From assembly GCF_036417845.1 (NCBI RefSeq), contig NC_090018.1:124001-188000 (forward strand): DNA of 64,000 nucleotides, written 5' to 3'. Positions 1-30,970 of this stretch are shown here, in pieces. The notes below the pieces were generated by a model. It was not told where the DNA came from and ran no database searches. It was given only the letters and a program-made list of their open reading frames with translations. Source of the stretch: Apteryx mantelli. Its lineage: Eukaryota > Chordata > Aves > Apterygiformes > Apterygidae. A program made the position numbers and the translations under genes. The first letter of the stretch is position 1. Every line of letters begins with the position of its first letter.

Positions 1-8927
<8,927 letters not shown>

Positions 8928-9299
8928 GGGCCCCCTCTGCCTATCCTGCGAGGGGGCACGGCGTCAGCGCGGCGACGGACGGACAGAGGGACGGGGATCC
9001 CCTGCCCCAAACCGCCCCACGCCGCGGGGGGCAAGTCCCCCCCCCCACGCACCCCTCATTACCCCCCTCCCCCATCAAGGGCTCCTAATCCCCGGGGTTT
9101 CCCCCTTTCCGCAATTATTTCTCCATCCTTGGATCACCTTTTGCTTTTTACAACTAGCACCTGGCTTCATAACTCCTGACACTCCCTAAAATAAAACACA
9201 AACTCTCTCGCTTACTATTTTTTGCAACTCTTCCCCGGTTTTATATCTTATTCCTGCTTATATTATTGCGCTTCGCAACTAAAAATTACTCCGAGTCGG

Positions 9300-9965
9300 T
9301 GCAACTACCCCCAAAAACTGCACTTTGCTCCCTTCCTCCGGTTATCCTGCCCCGGGGGTGCACAGTTACCCCCCCCCTCCCCGCGCAGCCGCCCGGTTAA
9401 CCCCGAAACGGGCTCCGCGCTCTGCAATTACCCCCCAGTTTCTTGCAGCTGTTTCCGCACCCGCACAATTAACTACGGTTCTCCTAAATCCCGCAGTTTC
9501 TCCCCGTTTCTTACGATTGCTGCTGCGCCCAACCCCAAAGGAAGCAGCGGGCCCCCCAGCTTCGGCAATTACCCCCCCGCCCATGCAATTACCTGCCAAC
9601 CCGTGCAACTGCCCCCGGGCCATGCAATTAGTCGCCACCTCTTAATTACTTTTCACGCCCGTGCAACGGCCCCCCAGGCGGTGCAATTACCCCCCTCCTT
9701 CTCCCAAAATTATCCCTGCGCCCCAAAAACTGCCCCCGGGTTGTACAATTGCCCCCGCCTTGCTGCAATTGCCCCCGCACCGGTGTAGTTACCCCCCGGG
9801 CTGTGCAAATACCCCCCCGGCTCTTGCACTTAACACCAATCACGTGCAATTACCCCCCCCCCATTCCCGGTGCAACGGCCCCAGGATTCCGCAATTACCC
9901 CCCCGCCCCCGTAATTGCCCCCGGGCCCGGTGCAGCCGCCCCGGGGCCCTGCAACCCCCCCCCCG
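9300..9965. repeat. Degenerate array of TGCAATTACCCCC units upstream of HCFC1
   Basis: The block has many copies of TGCAATTACCCCC or close variants (for example near 9426, 9588, 9684, 9846), spaced irregularly at about 15-30 bp. It lies 0.4-1 kb upstream of the HCFC1 start codon. Each unit carries an AATTA core next to a C run. The flanking 8928-9300 is unique sequence with no gene seen. Confidence 0.75.
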
Positions 9966-10068
9966 GGGGGGGCCCGTGCCCAGGCCCCGGGATGCCCCGG
10001 CCCCACCGGGGAACCGGGTCCCTGCCCCTCCCCCGGCCCTTCCCCCCCCCCCGTGAGGGGCCCTGGGA

Positions 10069-12760
10069 GCCGCCATCTTGTAGCTGCCCGGGCGGAAAAT
10101 GGCGGCCTCCCTCCCTCCCCTCCCCCGCCCCGGTCCCCAGCGCTCACCGCCGCCCCGCGGGCGCTGACCCCTCCCGGCTCCCGTCCGCCCCCCCTTCCGC
10201 GGCGGCGACTCGGCGCCCCTCGCGGCTTCCGTCGCCCCCGTCCGCTCGCGCCGGAGGGGGCGGGGTTGGGCCAGCGGGGCTCGCGGCGGCGACGGGCGCC
10301 TTCACGCCGCCCTGGGAGCCGCCATCTTGCGCCTGTGTCGAAGGAGCCGCTCCTCTCCCCGCCCGCGGGCCGCGCGGAGGAAGGCGGGACGGCGGCGAGC
10401 GGGCGGGGCGCCACAGCACCGCCCACGGCGCCGCTCCCCTCCCCGTCCTGGGCGCCGCCATCTTGGGATGGACGGAGGCCGCCATTTTGGGAGGGAGGCA
10501 ACTCGGGAGGGGGCTCCCCTCACGTTTCCCCCCCCCTTCCCCCGAGAGCTCCGTTACCCCCTGGGGCCCCACGAAACCTCCCCGCCACCCCGGCGCACGG
10601 CAGCCACGGCGGGGGCAGGCGCTGCTGCCCCCAGGGCATTGTCTCTCGTCCCGCCCTTCCTATCGCTCCCCATCTAAACCACCGCCCCGTCCCTGTACGG
10701 CCACCCCGCCGTACCGTGGGCGCCGCCATCTTGGGGAGTCCGCCGCGGCGTGCGGTCGCTCCCGGCGGTACCCGCGGCGATACTCTTCCCCCAACGCTCT
10801 TAGAGAGTGAGATGGGAGCGGGGAGAGAAACCCCCACCCCGCTTCCCCTCATTCCTCCCCTCAAAATAGAGGGCCGTACGGCAACTTGGCCAGAGGCGGG
10901 CGCCGCCATGTTGGAGGCGGGGACCTGGGCGCCGCCATCTTGGGGGGAGCGCCCCGAAACGGCGCGCATAAAGCTGGGAGGGAAGGGGGACGGTACCGCC
11001 GCTCGCGGCGAGCAACGGAAAACTTCGCCCCCGCCCGTCAAAGGCCCCGCTGCCCGCCCGGCTCCCGCTCCGGGCTGCACGGCGCTCCCGTGAGCGCCGC
11101 CATATTGCCTGACAGAGTGGGCGTGGTCACGGGAGGTGGGCGGGAAGGCCCGACCCCCCCCGGGCGCCAAGCCCCGCCCACTCCCGGGCACCCCCTTAAG
11201 GGGGAACGTTTCCCCCCTCGTCCCCCGCACCCCCCCCTCAAACCCGTCGGAGCCCCCCAGGCCCGTCGGACGGCCGACGGGGGCGTCCATCCCGGCCAAG
11301 CATGAGCGCCGCCATGTCGCGGGAAACACCGGTCCTGCGCCCCCCGCACCCCCCCCCCGGCCGTAGAGAAACGGGGAGGGGGGGAAAAACACAAAGGAAA
11401 ACCCCCTAAAACCCGAGAAAACCCCGCGCCCCGACGGCCGGACGAGACCCCCGAACAGCGTTTTACCCCCGCGGCTGCTGCCTCAGTTTCCTTCCCGACT
11501 GCGGAGCCCCCACCCCAAAAGGCGAGCGCTGTACGGAGAGCTCAGCCTGCCATGGGCGCCGCCATTTTGGATGCCGCGGCCCCGCCTCTCCCCCCGACGA
11601 CCCCTCCTCCTCCTGGGCGCCGCCATAGTGGCCCCGGTCAGCTCCGCCCCCCTCCTTTGCCCCTTTAACCCCGCGCTTTCCTCGCAGTCGCACCCGTTCC
11701 CCGCTGTCCTGGCTCCACCGAGCTGAATTAAGCGGGACAGAAGCTCACACCAGCCCCCCCCCCCACCCCGTGCACGACGGGGAGGAGCCATATTGGGTGT
11801 GGCAGAGCCACCCTCTCCTTCCCCCCCTGCTGCTAGTAGGGATTTAAAGAGCTTTTCAAGTCACTTTATGGATCATGGCACTGCCTTTTCCAGGGCGAAT
11901 AAATAACGGAATAAAGTTTAACATGAGCGCCTCCATCTTATCCACCCGCCCCCCCACAGTGCCCGGATGGCCGTACTCCCAAGATGGAGGCCTCGCAAGA
12001 CCCGGATATAAGACCACCGCCACCCCCCGTAGAGTACCCCAAGGTCCCGGATGTTCCCCTCCCAAAATGGCGCCGCCGCCTGCCCGCCCAAAGCGGCGCC
12101 TCCCACCCGGGCCCGCCCACGCGGGAGGCGGCTGCCCGCGCCCCTAACCGTCCTTCCGCCCGATTACCCGGATGTGGCTTCTTTAGCGGGAAGGATCCAA
12201 GGTGGCGGAGCGGCGGGTACCCGGATGTGGGGAGGAGGGGTCACAAGATGGCAGCGTGCTGCTCTACGGGCGGCGGTCCAAGATGGCGCCGCCCGGTCCC
12301 CGGATGTTCCTCCTCCTCCTTCCTCCTCCTCCTCCTCCTCCGGACACGGACAAGATGGCGGCGCCTGGCCGAGGCGGGAAGCAAGATGTCGGGCGTCCCC
12401 GCGCGCGGCCTCGCCTCCCCCCCGCCTGCCACCCGCCCCTCCGAGGAAGTGCCCGGATGCGGCGCCCCAAGATGGCGGAGGCGGTAGGTCGAGGCGGCCG
12501 CGGCTCCCCAAGATGGCGGCCACCGCGGGACCCGGATGCGGCCGCGCGCGTCGGCGCGCCGCGCCCCTGCCCCCCCGCACCTGCTCGCACCGGCCGCTCG
12601 CGGCCACGAGGCGCCGCGCGAACCCGCCGCCGCCGATCGCTCCGGCCGCTGCCGCCGCGCCGAAAGGCCGAGAGGGGCCCGCCCGCCGCACCGACTACTG
12701 GCTCTTGGGAGCCGCCATTTTGGACGCGTCTCCTCCACCCGGCACAAACATGGCGTCTCC
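10069..12760. promoter_or_regulatory. Divergent HCFC1/TMEM187 promoter region with about 20 YY1-type motifs
   Basis: This CpG-rich stretch lies between the HCFC1 start (8927, minus) and the TMEM187 start (13724, plus). It has repeated YY1-consensus motifs. GCCGCCATCTTG or close forms are near 10069, 10318, 10452, 10478, 10721, 10901, 10930, 11090, 11303, 11557 and 11617. The reverse form CAAGATGGCGGC or close forms are near 11982, 12065, 12198, 12244, 12281, 12351, 12470 and 12510, with another forward copy near 12709. In the second half the sites alternate with CCCGGATG (near 11963, 12044, 12168, 12219, 12299, 12448, 12530, 12767), which has an ETS-like GGAT core. No TATA box or protein-coding exon is seen. 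Transcription start sites cannot be placed from sequence alone. Confidence 0.75.
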
Positions 12761-12794
12761 CAGAACCCGGATGGTGGCGCCTAACGGTTTAGTC

Positions 12795-12940
12795 CAGTTC
12801 TGCGCATGCGCCAGCCCCCGCCTCCGCTTGTGCGCAGGCGCTGCGCCCTCCCTCTCGCTTGGCCCCGCCCTTGGCGCATGCGCGCCGCCACGCACCTCCC
12901 CTGCCGCCTCTCCGCGCGCGCATGCGCAATGCCCTTCCCT
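12795..12940. promoter_or_regulatory. Cluster of NRF1-like sites
   Basis: Four GCGCATGCGC-type motifs lie within 140 bp: TGCGCATGCGCC near 12801, TGCGCAGGCGC near 12831, GCGCATGCGCGC near 12871 and GCGCATGCGCAA near 12918. This matches the NRF1 consensus and lies at the TMEM187-facing edge of the CpG-rich region. The following stretch to about 13560 holds no gene that I can support. Confidence 0.65.
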
Positions 12941-13559
12941 AACGGTTTTTTGTTTGAACACCCGGATTTTAGCGCTTTTTAACCCTTTTCTCCCCTCACC
13001 GCCCCTGAAGTAACTCTCCCCCCCCCCCCACTTTCCTTCACCGTTTACCGCCAAACGCGGTTTTCAAGACCGCCTAGGGGGTCTTTCGGCGCCTCATGGC
13101 CAAGCCCCACAGCGAGGGGGGGGGGACGCGGCTCCCTCAGCGCGGCGGCCGCCATCCCCCCTCGTGTGCCGGGGCAGCAGCGGCTGCCGGCTGCTCACGG
13201 CCAATCCCGGCCCTACATGGGGGCACCGGGGTGGCTGCCGTGCTCCCACCGAGCCCCACGCTCGTTGCAGCCTCACGTGGGGCTGGCACCCCCCCCCTTT
13301 TAAAATCACCCCATTGCCCCATATGTGAGGAAAAATTCACCAAAGGGGGGGGGGGTTAGACAGCAGCACCCCCCGCTCCATGCCCGTGGGCACCCTCCTC
13401 CCACCCCGGCGACACCTGGGAAATCCCCCTGTAACCATAGCAACCGCCAGGCAAAAAAATGGGGGGCAGGTGGTGGAAAAAAAAGCAATCTTGTGTGTGT
13501 GTCCCCCCCCCCCAAAATGCCGCTGCCACCCCAGGCATGGCGAGGGTTAAGCGCCGGGG

Positions 13560-13723
13560 GGGGGGAGGAGAGGCGCTCGGCCAATGAGGCCCTCGTGCAC
13601 GTCAGTCGTGCGAGGAAGGGGGGGGCGGCCCGTGCGTGCGCCCTCGCTCCGCTGCGCACCAGCACCCTTCCTCCTCGGCCGCGCACAGGGTGTGGGGGGG
13701 TCCCCACCGCTGCCCCAGCCGCC
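13560..13723 (+). promoter_or_regulatory. Probable TMEM187 proximal promoter and 5' UTR
   Basis: A CCAAT box (13581-13585) and a CACGTCAG element lie about 110-145 bp before the TMEM187 ATG, in GC-rich sequence. There is no TATA box. The role is inferred from position and motifs. Confidence 0.5.
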
Positions 13724-14491
13724 ATGGCCCCCGAGGACCGAGCGGCCTTCCTGCACGTGGCGGCCGGCTTGGCCCTCTGCGCGGCCACCGTGGCCTCGGG
13801 CGCCCTGGACGGGGCCGCCGTGGAAGTGGGCTATGGCCACTACGCCGAGCTGCCCGTGGCCTGGCTGCCAGGCCCGCTGGCCATGCCCTGCAACGCCCTG
13901 GTCAACCTGGGCTACGCCGGCGCCGGCTGGCGCTGGCTGCCCCGCGCCGGCGCCGGCCCCCACCGCTACCTGCAGGCCGTCTTCGCCGCCATGGCGCTGG
14001 CCTACGGCCCCGTGCAGTGGGTCCGCATCTGGACGCAGCGGCCCCGGACCGCCGTGCTGGACCAGTGGGTGACGCTGCCCTTCTTCGCCTGGGCGGCCGT
14101 GTGGTGCCGAGCGGCGGCGGACGGCTGGCGCCCGCACCGGACCCTGCTGGCCGTGGCCCTTTCGCTGGCCAGCTACGGGCTGGCCCTGCTGCACCGGCGT
14201 GGCTTCGAGGCGGCCCTGGCGGCGCACGTGGCGGCCGTGGCGGCGGCGGCCCGGCGAGCCCAGCGGCTCCGGGGCGACGCCGCCACGGCCCGGGCGGCCG
14301 CCGTCGGCTTCGCCGCCTGCCTGGGCTTCGTGGGGCTCAAGGTGGCCGACCCGTGGCTGGGCCGCTGGTGGCTCTTCCGCCGTTTCAGCGGCCACTTCTG
14401 GTCCAAGGTGTGCGACGTCCTGCAGATCCACGCCGCCTTCCTCTTCCTCACCCGCCTGGGCCGCCCCCCCGCTGCCGCCCCCCCGGAATAA
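13724..14491 (+). CDS. TMEM187: Transmembrane protein 187
   Basis: This single-exon gene encodes 255 residues (human about 261), a multi-pass membrane protein of unknown function. The frame opens further upstream (from 13325), but the family N-terminus starts at the ATG in the GCCGCCATGG context at 13724. Hydrophobic segments alternate with short charged loops (AAGLALCAATVASGAL, YLQAVFAAMALAYGPVQW, LLAVALSLASYGLALL, AAVGFAACLGFVGLKVADP), about six in all. Conserved stretches include HYAELPVAWLPG, MPCNALVNLGY and FSGHFWSKVCDVLQIHAAF. It is divergent to HCFC1 and convergent with IRAK1, the order seen at human Xq28. The stop codon overlaps the polyadenylation hexamer. Codon use is extremely GC-rich. 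Confidence 0.93.
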   Translation: MAPEDRAAFLHVAAGLALCAATVASGALDGAAVEVGYGHYAELPVAWLPGPLAMPCNALVNLGYAGAGWRWLPRAGAGPHRYLQAVFAAMALAYGPVQWVRIWTQRPRTAVLDQWVTLPFFAWAAVWCRAAADGWRPHRTLLAVALSLASYGLALLHRRGFEAALAAHVAAVAAAARRAQRLRGDAATARAAAVGFAACLGFVGLKVADPWLGRWWLFRRFSGHFWSKVCDVLQIHAAFLFLTRLGRPPAAAPPE

Positions 14492-14492
14492 A
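14487..14492 (+). terminator. TMEM187 polyadenylation signal overlapping its stop codon
   Basis: AATAAA at 14487-14492 contains the TAA stop (14489-14491). A GT-rich stretch (CTGTGTGTC) follows about 20 bases later, so the 3' UTR should be only about 15-30 bases. Confidence 0.8.
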
Positions 14493-14574
14493 ACGTGCTG
14501 CCCCACGGCTCTGTGTGTCCCCCCCAAAGCAATCGAGACGGGGTGGAGGGGGGGTTACAAAGGTAGAAGAGGAT

Positions 14575-14580
14575 TTTATT
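14575..14580 (-). terminator. IRAK1 polyadenylation signal
   Basis: TTTATT on the plus strand reads AATAAA on minus, about 215 bases past the IRAK1 stop (14792). It faces the TMEM187 signal about 85 bp away. Confidence 0.75.
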
Positions 14581-14791
14581 GGGGGGGGATGACACCGGCG
14601 CCCCCAAACCTGCTGGGATTCCTCCCCCCGTCCCCAAAAAGCCTTCGCTTCCCTACCCGGACACCTGGGTTCTCTAGCAGCCGGGGGGGTGGGCGTTGGG
14701 GGTGGGGGGGGGTTGTGTGTGTGTGTCCCCCACCACCCCACCCCACCGCCGCCCCCCCAAAAATGAGAACCGCGTCCGTCCCGCTCGTCCG

Positions 14792-26538
<11,747 letters not shown>

Positions 26539-27060
26539 GCCACCCCGCCGGTACCTCTGCGGGTCACTTCCCCTTTAAGAGAGGCCGCCCTACTGCGCAA
26601 GCGCGCGCCGGCTCAGCCGCGCCGCCATCTTTAGCGTGGCGGAAGTGCCGCCTCTCCCTCACCGCCGCCCGGTTACCGGTGGATGCGGGCGCCACGTTGG
26701 GTGTGGCGGAAAAACGCCCCCACCCGCCCGTACCCTCACGGAAAGGGGCGTGGGGAGAGCGCCATCTTGAGCGAGGCGCCTGGGGGACGGGGACGACGAC
26801 AACGACGACGACGTAGAGGACTGTGGGAAAGGGCGAGGCTTAAGGGGGAGGCAGGGCCCGGTCGTGGAGGCGGGGCCATAGAAAGAGTCTCTGGGAAGGG
26901 GCGTGGCCTGACCGAAAGAGGCGGGGCTTTGTGGGCGAGGTGGGGCTGCTCCGCTGGGCGGGGCAAAAAGGGGGCGGGGCTCCGAGGTTGGGGGAGCGGG
27001 GGGGGGGGGGATCCTGTGACCTGTGCCCTGATTCACTCACCAGGTCCCTTCCCGTGATGA
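26539..27060. promoter_or_regulatory. IRAK1 promoter CpG-rich region
   Basis: The GC-rich sequence upstream of the IRAK1 start has YY1-like motifs (GCCGCCATCTTT near 26622 and GCGCCATCTTG near 26759), a CTGCGCAAGCGCGC element near 26592 and several GGGGCGTGG/GGGGCGGGG Sp1/KLF-like boxes. There is no TATA box. MECP2, the neighbour of IRAK1 in mammals, is not seen here. Confidence 0.6.
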
Positions 27061-27174
27061 CATCATCAAGGTAATGACATCACTGAGGTGCCCCACGATG
27101 GCACCGCAGCGATGACATCACAGCTGCCCGGACACCGGGGTCCCATGTCCCTCCCGCCCAGAGCGATTCCGGAT

Positions 27175-27700
27175 TCACTCTGGATTTGGGGGTGGGACAG
27201 GGATGGGCTGCAGCCGGGAGCGACTCCGGATCAGCTCTGGCACAACCATGCAGAGCGACTCCGGATCAACTCCAGCACTGCCATATGGAGTGACTCCAGA
27301 TTGGCTCCAGCACAACCACACAGACCGACTCCGGATTGGCTCCAGCACCGCCATACGGAGCGACTCCAGATCAGCTCCAGCACCACCACGCGGAGCGACT
27401 CCAAACCAGCCTGCCACTGCCACCTGGAGCCACTCTGGATCGGCTCCAGCACCACCATGTGGAGCAATTCCGAATCACCCCAGCACTGCCACATGGAGCA
27501 ACTCCGGATCAGCTCCGGCACCACCAAGTGGAGCAACTCCAGATCAGCTCCAGCACCATCAGGCAAAACAATTCCACATCAGCCCAGCGCTGCCAGGTAG
27601 CGCAACTCCGGATCAGCTCCGGCATCGCCATGCAGAGAGACTCCGGATCGGCCCAGCACCACTATGTGGAGCGACTCCGTATCAACACGGTCGGCAGAAT
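27175..27700. repeat. Tandem repeat with GAGCGACTCCGGATCAGCTC units
   Basis: About eleven copies of a unit near 45-48 bp contain GGAGCGACTCCGGATCAGC followed by TCCAGCACCACCATG. The block lies in gene-poor DNA between IRAK1 and the assembly gap. Sequence at 27700-28040 is related but too diverged to phase. Confidence 0.85.
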
Positions 27701-28039
27701 GACTCGAGATCGGAGTCTGAGAGGAGATCTGGGATGCTGTGACTCCAGTGCAGGGACCAACTACAATCTGGAATCACTCTGGATCTACCTGAGCCGGATC
27801 TGCCCAGGATCTCATGTCACTCTGGATCCACCCGAGCCAGATAGATTTATTTGCAACAGATCTGCTGTTGGAAATGGAGGCTCTGCCCCAACCCAGTGTC
27901 TCCAGATGGATTCGGGATCTAATGTCACTCGTGTGACCTGAGCTAGAGGATCTACCCGACCTGCTGTCTCCGGATCAACCTGCGATTGGCGGCCAGGGAT
28001 TTGGACTCACTCCGGATCCACCCAAGGCAGATCAACCTC

Positions 28040-28715
28040 CTTCCAACATGACCACGACGTGGAGCTGCTCCAGATCCACCAGTGATCCGGAGAGGAAATC
28101 TCTGTCCCGCCACAGCGTGTCCAGCTCCAACTGTCGGCAATCCAGCGATGGAAATCTCCGCCCAGCCCGTGGCATCTCCGGCTCCGACCGCCAGCGATGG
28201 AAATCTCTGCCGGACTGTGGTGTCTCTGGATCCAACCGTTGGTGATGGAAATCTCCGCCTGGCTGCAGCATCTACAGCTCCGACCACTGGAGATCTGGTG
28301 ATGGAAATCTCTGCCAGGCTGCAGCATCTCCAGCTCCGACTGCTGGAGATCCGGCACTGGAAATCTCCACAGGGCCACAATGTCTCCGGCTCTGACCGCC
28401 GGCGCTGGAAATTCCTGCGGGGCCATGACGTCTCCAGCTCCAACCGCCAGCACTGGAAATCTCCGTGGGGCTGCGACATCTCCATCTCTGACCGCCAGCA
28501 ATCCGGCGCTGGAAATCTCCGTGGGGCTGCGACGTCTCTGGCTCTGACTGCTGGCAATGTGGCGCTGGAAATCTCCGTGGGGTCGCGACGTCTCCATCTC
28601 CGACTGCCGGCAATCCGGCACTGGAAATTTCCATGGGGCTGCGACGTCTCCGGCTCTGACTGCTGGCAATCCAGCGCTGGAAATCTCCACCGGGCTGCGA
28701 CATCTCCATCTCCAA
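28040..28715. repeat. Tandem repeat with GGAAATCTCCGTGGGGCTGC units, cut by the gap
   Basis: About eleven copies of a unit near 55-60 bp contain GCGCTGGAAATCTCC and GGGCTGCGACATCTCC. The array runs straight into the N gap, so its true length is unknown. Confidence 0.88.
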
Positions 28716-28915
28716 NNNNNNNNNNNNNNNNNNNNNNNNNNNNNNNNNNNNNNNNNNNNNNNNNNNNNNNNNNNNNNNNNNNNNNNNNNNNNNNNNNNNN
28801 NNNNNNNNNNNNNNNNNNNNNNNNNNNNNNNNNNNNNNNNNNNNNNNNNNNNNNNNNNNNNNNNNNNNNNNNNNNNNNNNNNNNNNNNNNNNNNNNNNNN
28901 NNNNNNNNNNNNNNN
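28716..28915. other. Assembly gap, 200 N
   Basis: Exactly 200 unknown bases. The tandem repeat on the left does not resume on the right, so the placeholder size says nothing about real distance. The join between the IRAK1 side and the BCAP31 side depends on it. Confidence 0.99.
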
Positions 28916-30024
28916 ATACACGCAAATATCAGACACAAACATGGAGGAAAGCCCTACGCAAAAAGAACTATTCCCACGCATAAGACGCTGCCGGCCAGAA
29001 AGCCCTACGATGCCACAACCGTGCGGCTCCGATGCTCTGGACGAGCCCAGAAGACAGTCAAACGCCACCGCCCGTGATGGAAAGGGGCTGGCAAAGTCGA
29101 GAATATTGATGCAGAAGAGGCCAGCAAGAAAGACCTGAGTTCATGACAACGCAGGGAAGAAAACCCTGAAAGAACGCCAGAAACACACGGAAGAAGAATG
29201 GCCGACAAGATCTCAAAGATGGCCGCAAAGATGACCGGCTACGATGCAAAGCCAGTGCGACAGACCGCCGCTTTTACCTGACTGCACAGAAAGAGACACG
29301 ATCCTTTGGCACAAAGCTGATGAGTCAGGCCAAGCAAAAGACAACGGATGCCTACCGCGTTAGTACTGCGCAGCGTGGACCGTGCTCCTTGAGCACAAAG
29401 GAGCAGAGCAGCGTCAAGACCCGAGCAAAAGATAGCACAGCTACAACACACGCCACATAGACTACGCAACAACACAGACAGGCTGGAGCTGCCCTGCCTA
29501 GCACACCCTCACCTTCGGCCATGCACGCCCACTGTCTCTGCCTCACAGCACTCATCCGGAAGAGCCCATACTACACTATGTCAGCGCAAGCACAGCCGAG
29601 ACACGCCAACACCCGTGACCCCTCAACTTAGCTTCTGCAGTGCTCAAGGTCACCATCCATCCTCAACAGGCATCCTCAATGGCAGCCGCATCCTCTCTGA
29701 TCTTCCTCCGGTCACCTCGTTTGCCATCATCGCCTGCCAAACCGGAGCGCGAGCGGTCACCCCCGGGCCGGTCGGCTCCGGTCTTGTCCGCAAGAGCACC
29801 CTCCGTCAAAGCCCCACGGGCGCTCCGCTCGCCTGCGCCGTGCCAATTCTAAACTCCAATATTGAGGCTGGAGGGACACCCACGGCACCTGGAAAACCAA
29901 AACAAAGTTTCTATGCTGCCAGGCAGCACTGACCGGCCCTAGAACAACTAAAACACCATTCTGATTGCCCATTCTACCTCACCTGAAATCCTCAACCATT
30001 CCTGGAAAAGGCCCACACGCTACC
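28916..30024. other. Unassigned unique sequence right of the gap
   Basis: Mixed-composition sequence without recognised genes. The purine-rich part at 28916-29240 and the part at 29600-29930 hold short open frames of up to about 105 codons with no family resemblance that I can name. Confidence 0.5.
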
Positions 30025-30380
30025 TGAAAAAGTAAAGCATACAGCCCCAGAAGCCAGGGTAGGGGTCAGAAGCAGAGCCACAAAAGAGCACGTGGCAGTG
30101 GGTTCAGGGGCACGGACGGAACAGAGGAGTCGGCAGGCAAGACTGCCGATGGTTCCTCGTGGTCCAGAGAAGTCCAGCAGTTTCTTCCCTCTCAGCGCCG
30201 AGGCTTGGGCAGGAAAAGAGATGAGCTCGTTAGTTGTGTGCAGGATAGTTTCTGAGCCTTTGGGGCACATGCGCTTACAGTTGGGTTTGGTGTCCAATGA
30301 TGTGACTTCTTTTCTCATCGTACTGCACTTGCAGGGTGGGAGGATGCTTCCTTCCCTCTTCAGATAAAGTTGGGACTCTT
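30025..30380 (-). other. Exon-like block C of an unrecognised minus-strand unit
   Basis: On minus, a pyrimidine-containing acceptor (GTAGACTTGCAG) precedes a 356-base block open in one frame, ending at CAG followed by GTAGCG. The predicted peptide includes KREGSILPPCKCSTMRKEV and KPNCKRMCPKGSETI. I do not recognise it. It could be a real exon or chance. Confidence 0.25.
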
Positions 30381-30900
30381 CTGCAAGTCTACATACCACA
30401 AAAAACCCACACAGTTTCTCCCTGAACAGGGGTGACAATATTTCTGAGGAGCAGCAAAAAATATCCAGCAAGCGAGCCAGAAACCAGACTAGCTGATGAG
30501 AGCGATACCTCACGCACATCCCAATTACTGGAAATGCTACAAAAACAAACAAACAAAAACACACACACACACCCCTCTAAGGTGTAAATGTAGGAGGAAA
30601 TGTTTTCCCAGGACCTCTGCTGTCTCCTCTTGTCTGCAGTCCAGGAGAGGGACAAACAATTCCTCAAGTGTGATCCTCTTGAAAGAGTCCAGTGATGAAG
30701 CCGCATCCCTTCCACGGTAAACACAGAAACACCAGAAAACAATACTGACAGGTAACAGAAGATACAACTGGAGACTCAGAAGCCCTCTTCCAACCCTGAA
30801 CACCCCACACCGAGATACTGACCCAAGAAAAAAACTGTCTACCATAAGCAGCTTTCTGGCATGCTCACAGCTCCAGCTTGAGCCATCCCCTTGCTCTTAC
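30381..30900. other. Intron-like unique sequence
   Basis: AT-richer sequence with a short CA run near 30558-30571. No gene is seen. It would be intron if blocks B and C are exons. Confidence 0.4.
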
Positions 30901-30970
30901 CTCAAGGAATGACCTTTGCTTCTCCAAATGCAGCAGTAAATCTTCCTGGGTAGCTTTACTTCCTCAAATT
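30901..30970 (-). other. Exon-like block B of an unrecognised minus-strand unit
   Basis: A 70-base block on minus ends in a strong donor (TTGAG followed by GTAAGAGC) and is preceded by GAATAACAG. One frame is open (FEEVKLPRKIYCC). It is short, and I cannot name a family. Confidence 0.25.

Noticed and set aside
13547-14527. Minus-strand frame of more than 300 codons opposite TMEM187
   Set aside because: High GC removes stops on the complementary strand; the plus frame has the family match and membrane segments.
26539-28715. MECP2 expected next to IRAK1 as in mammals
   Set aside because: No methyl-CpG-binding domain text is seen on either strand up to the gap.
28007-29068. Long open frames across the 28.7 kb gap on both strands
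   Set aside because: They include 200 unknown bases and tandem repeat. No support for a gene.
29615-29932. Open frame of 105 codons right of the gap
   Set aside because: No domain, no splice or promoter context that I can defend; kept only as unassigned sequence.
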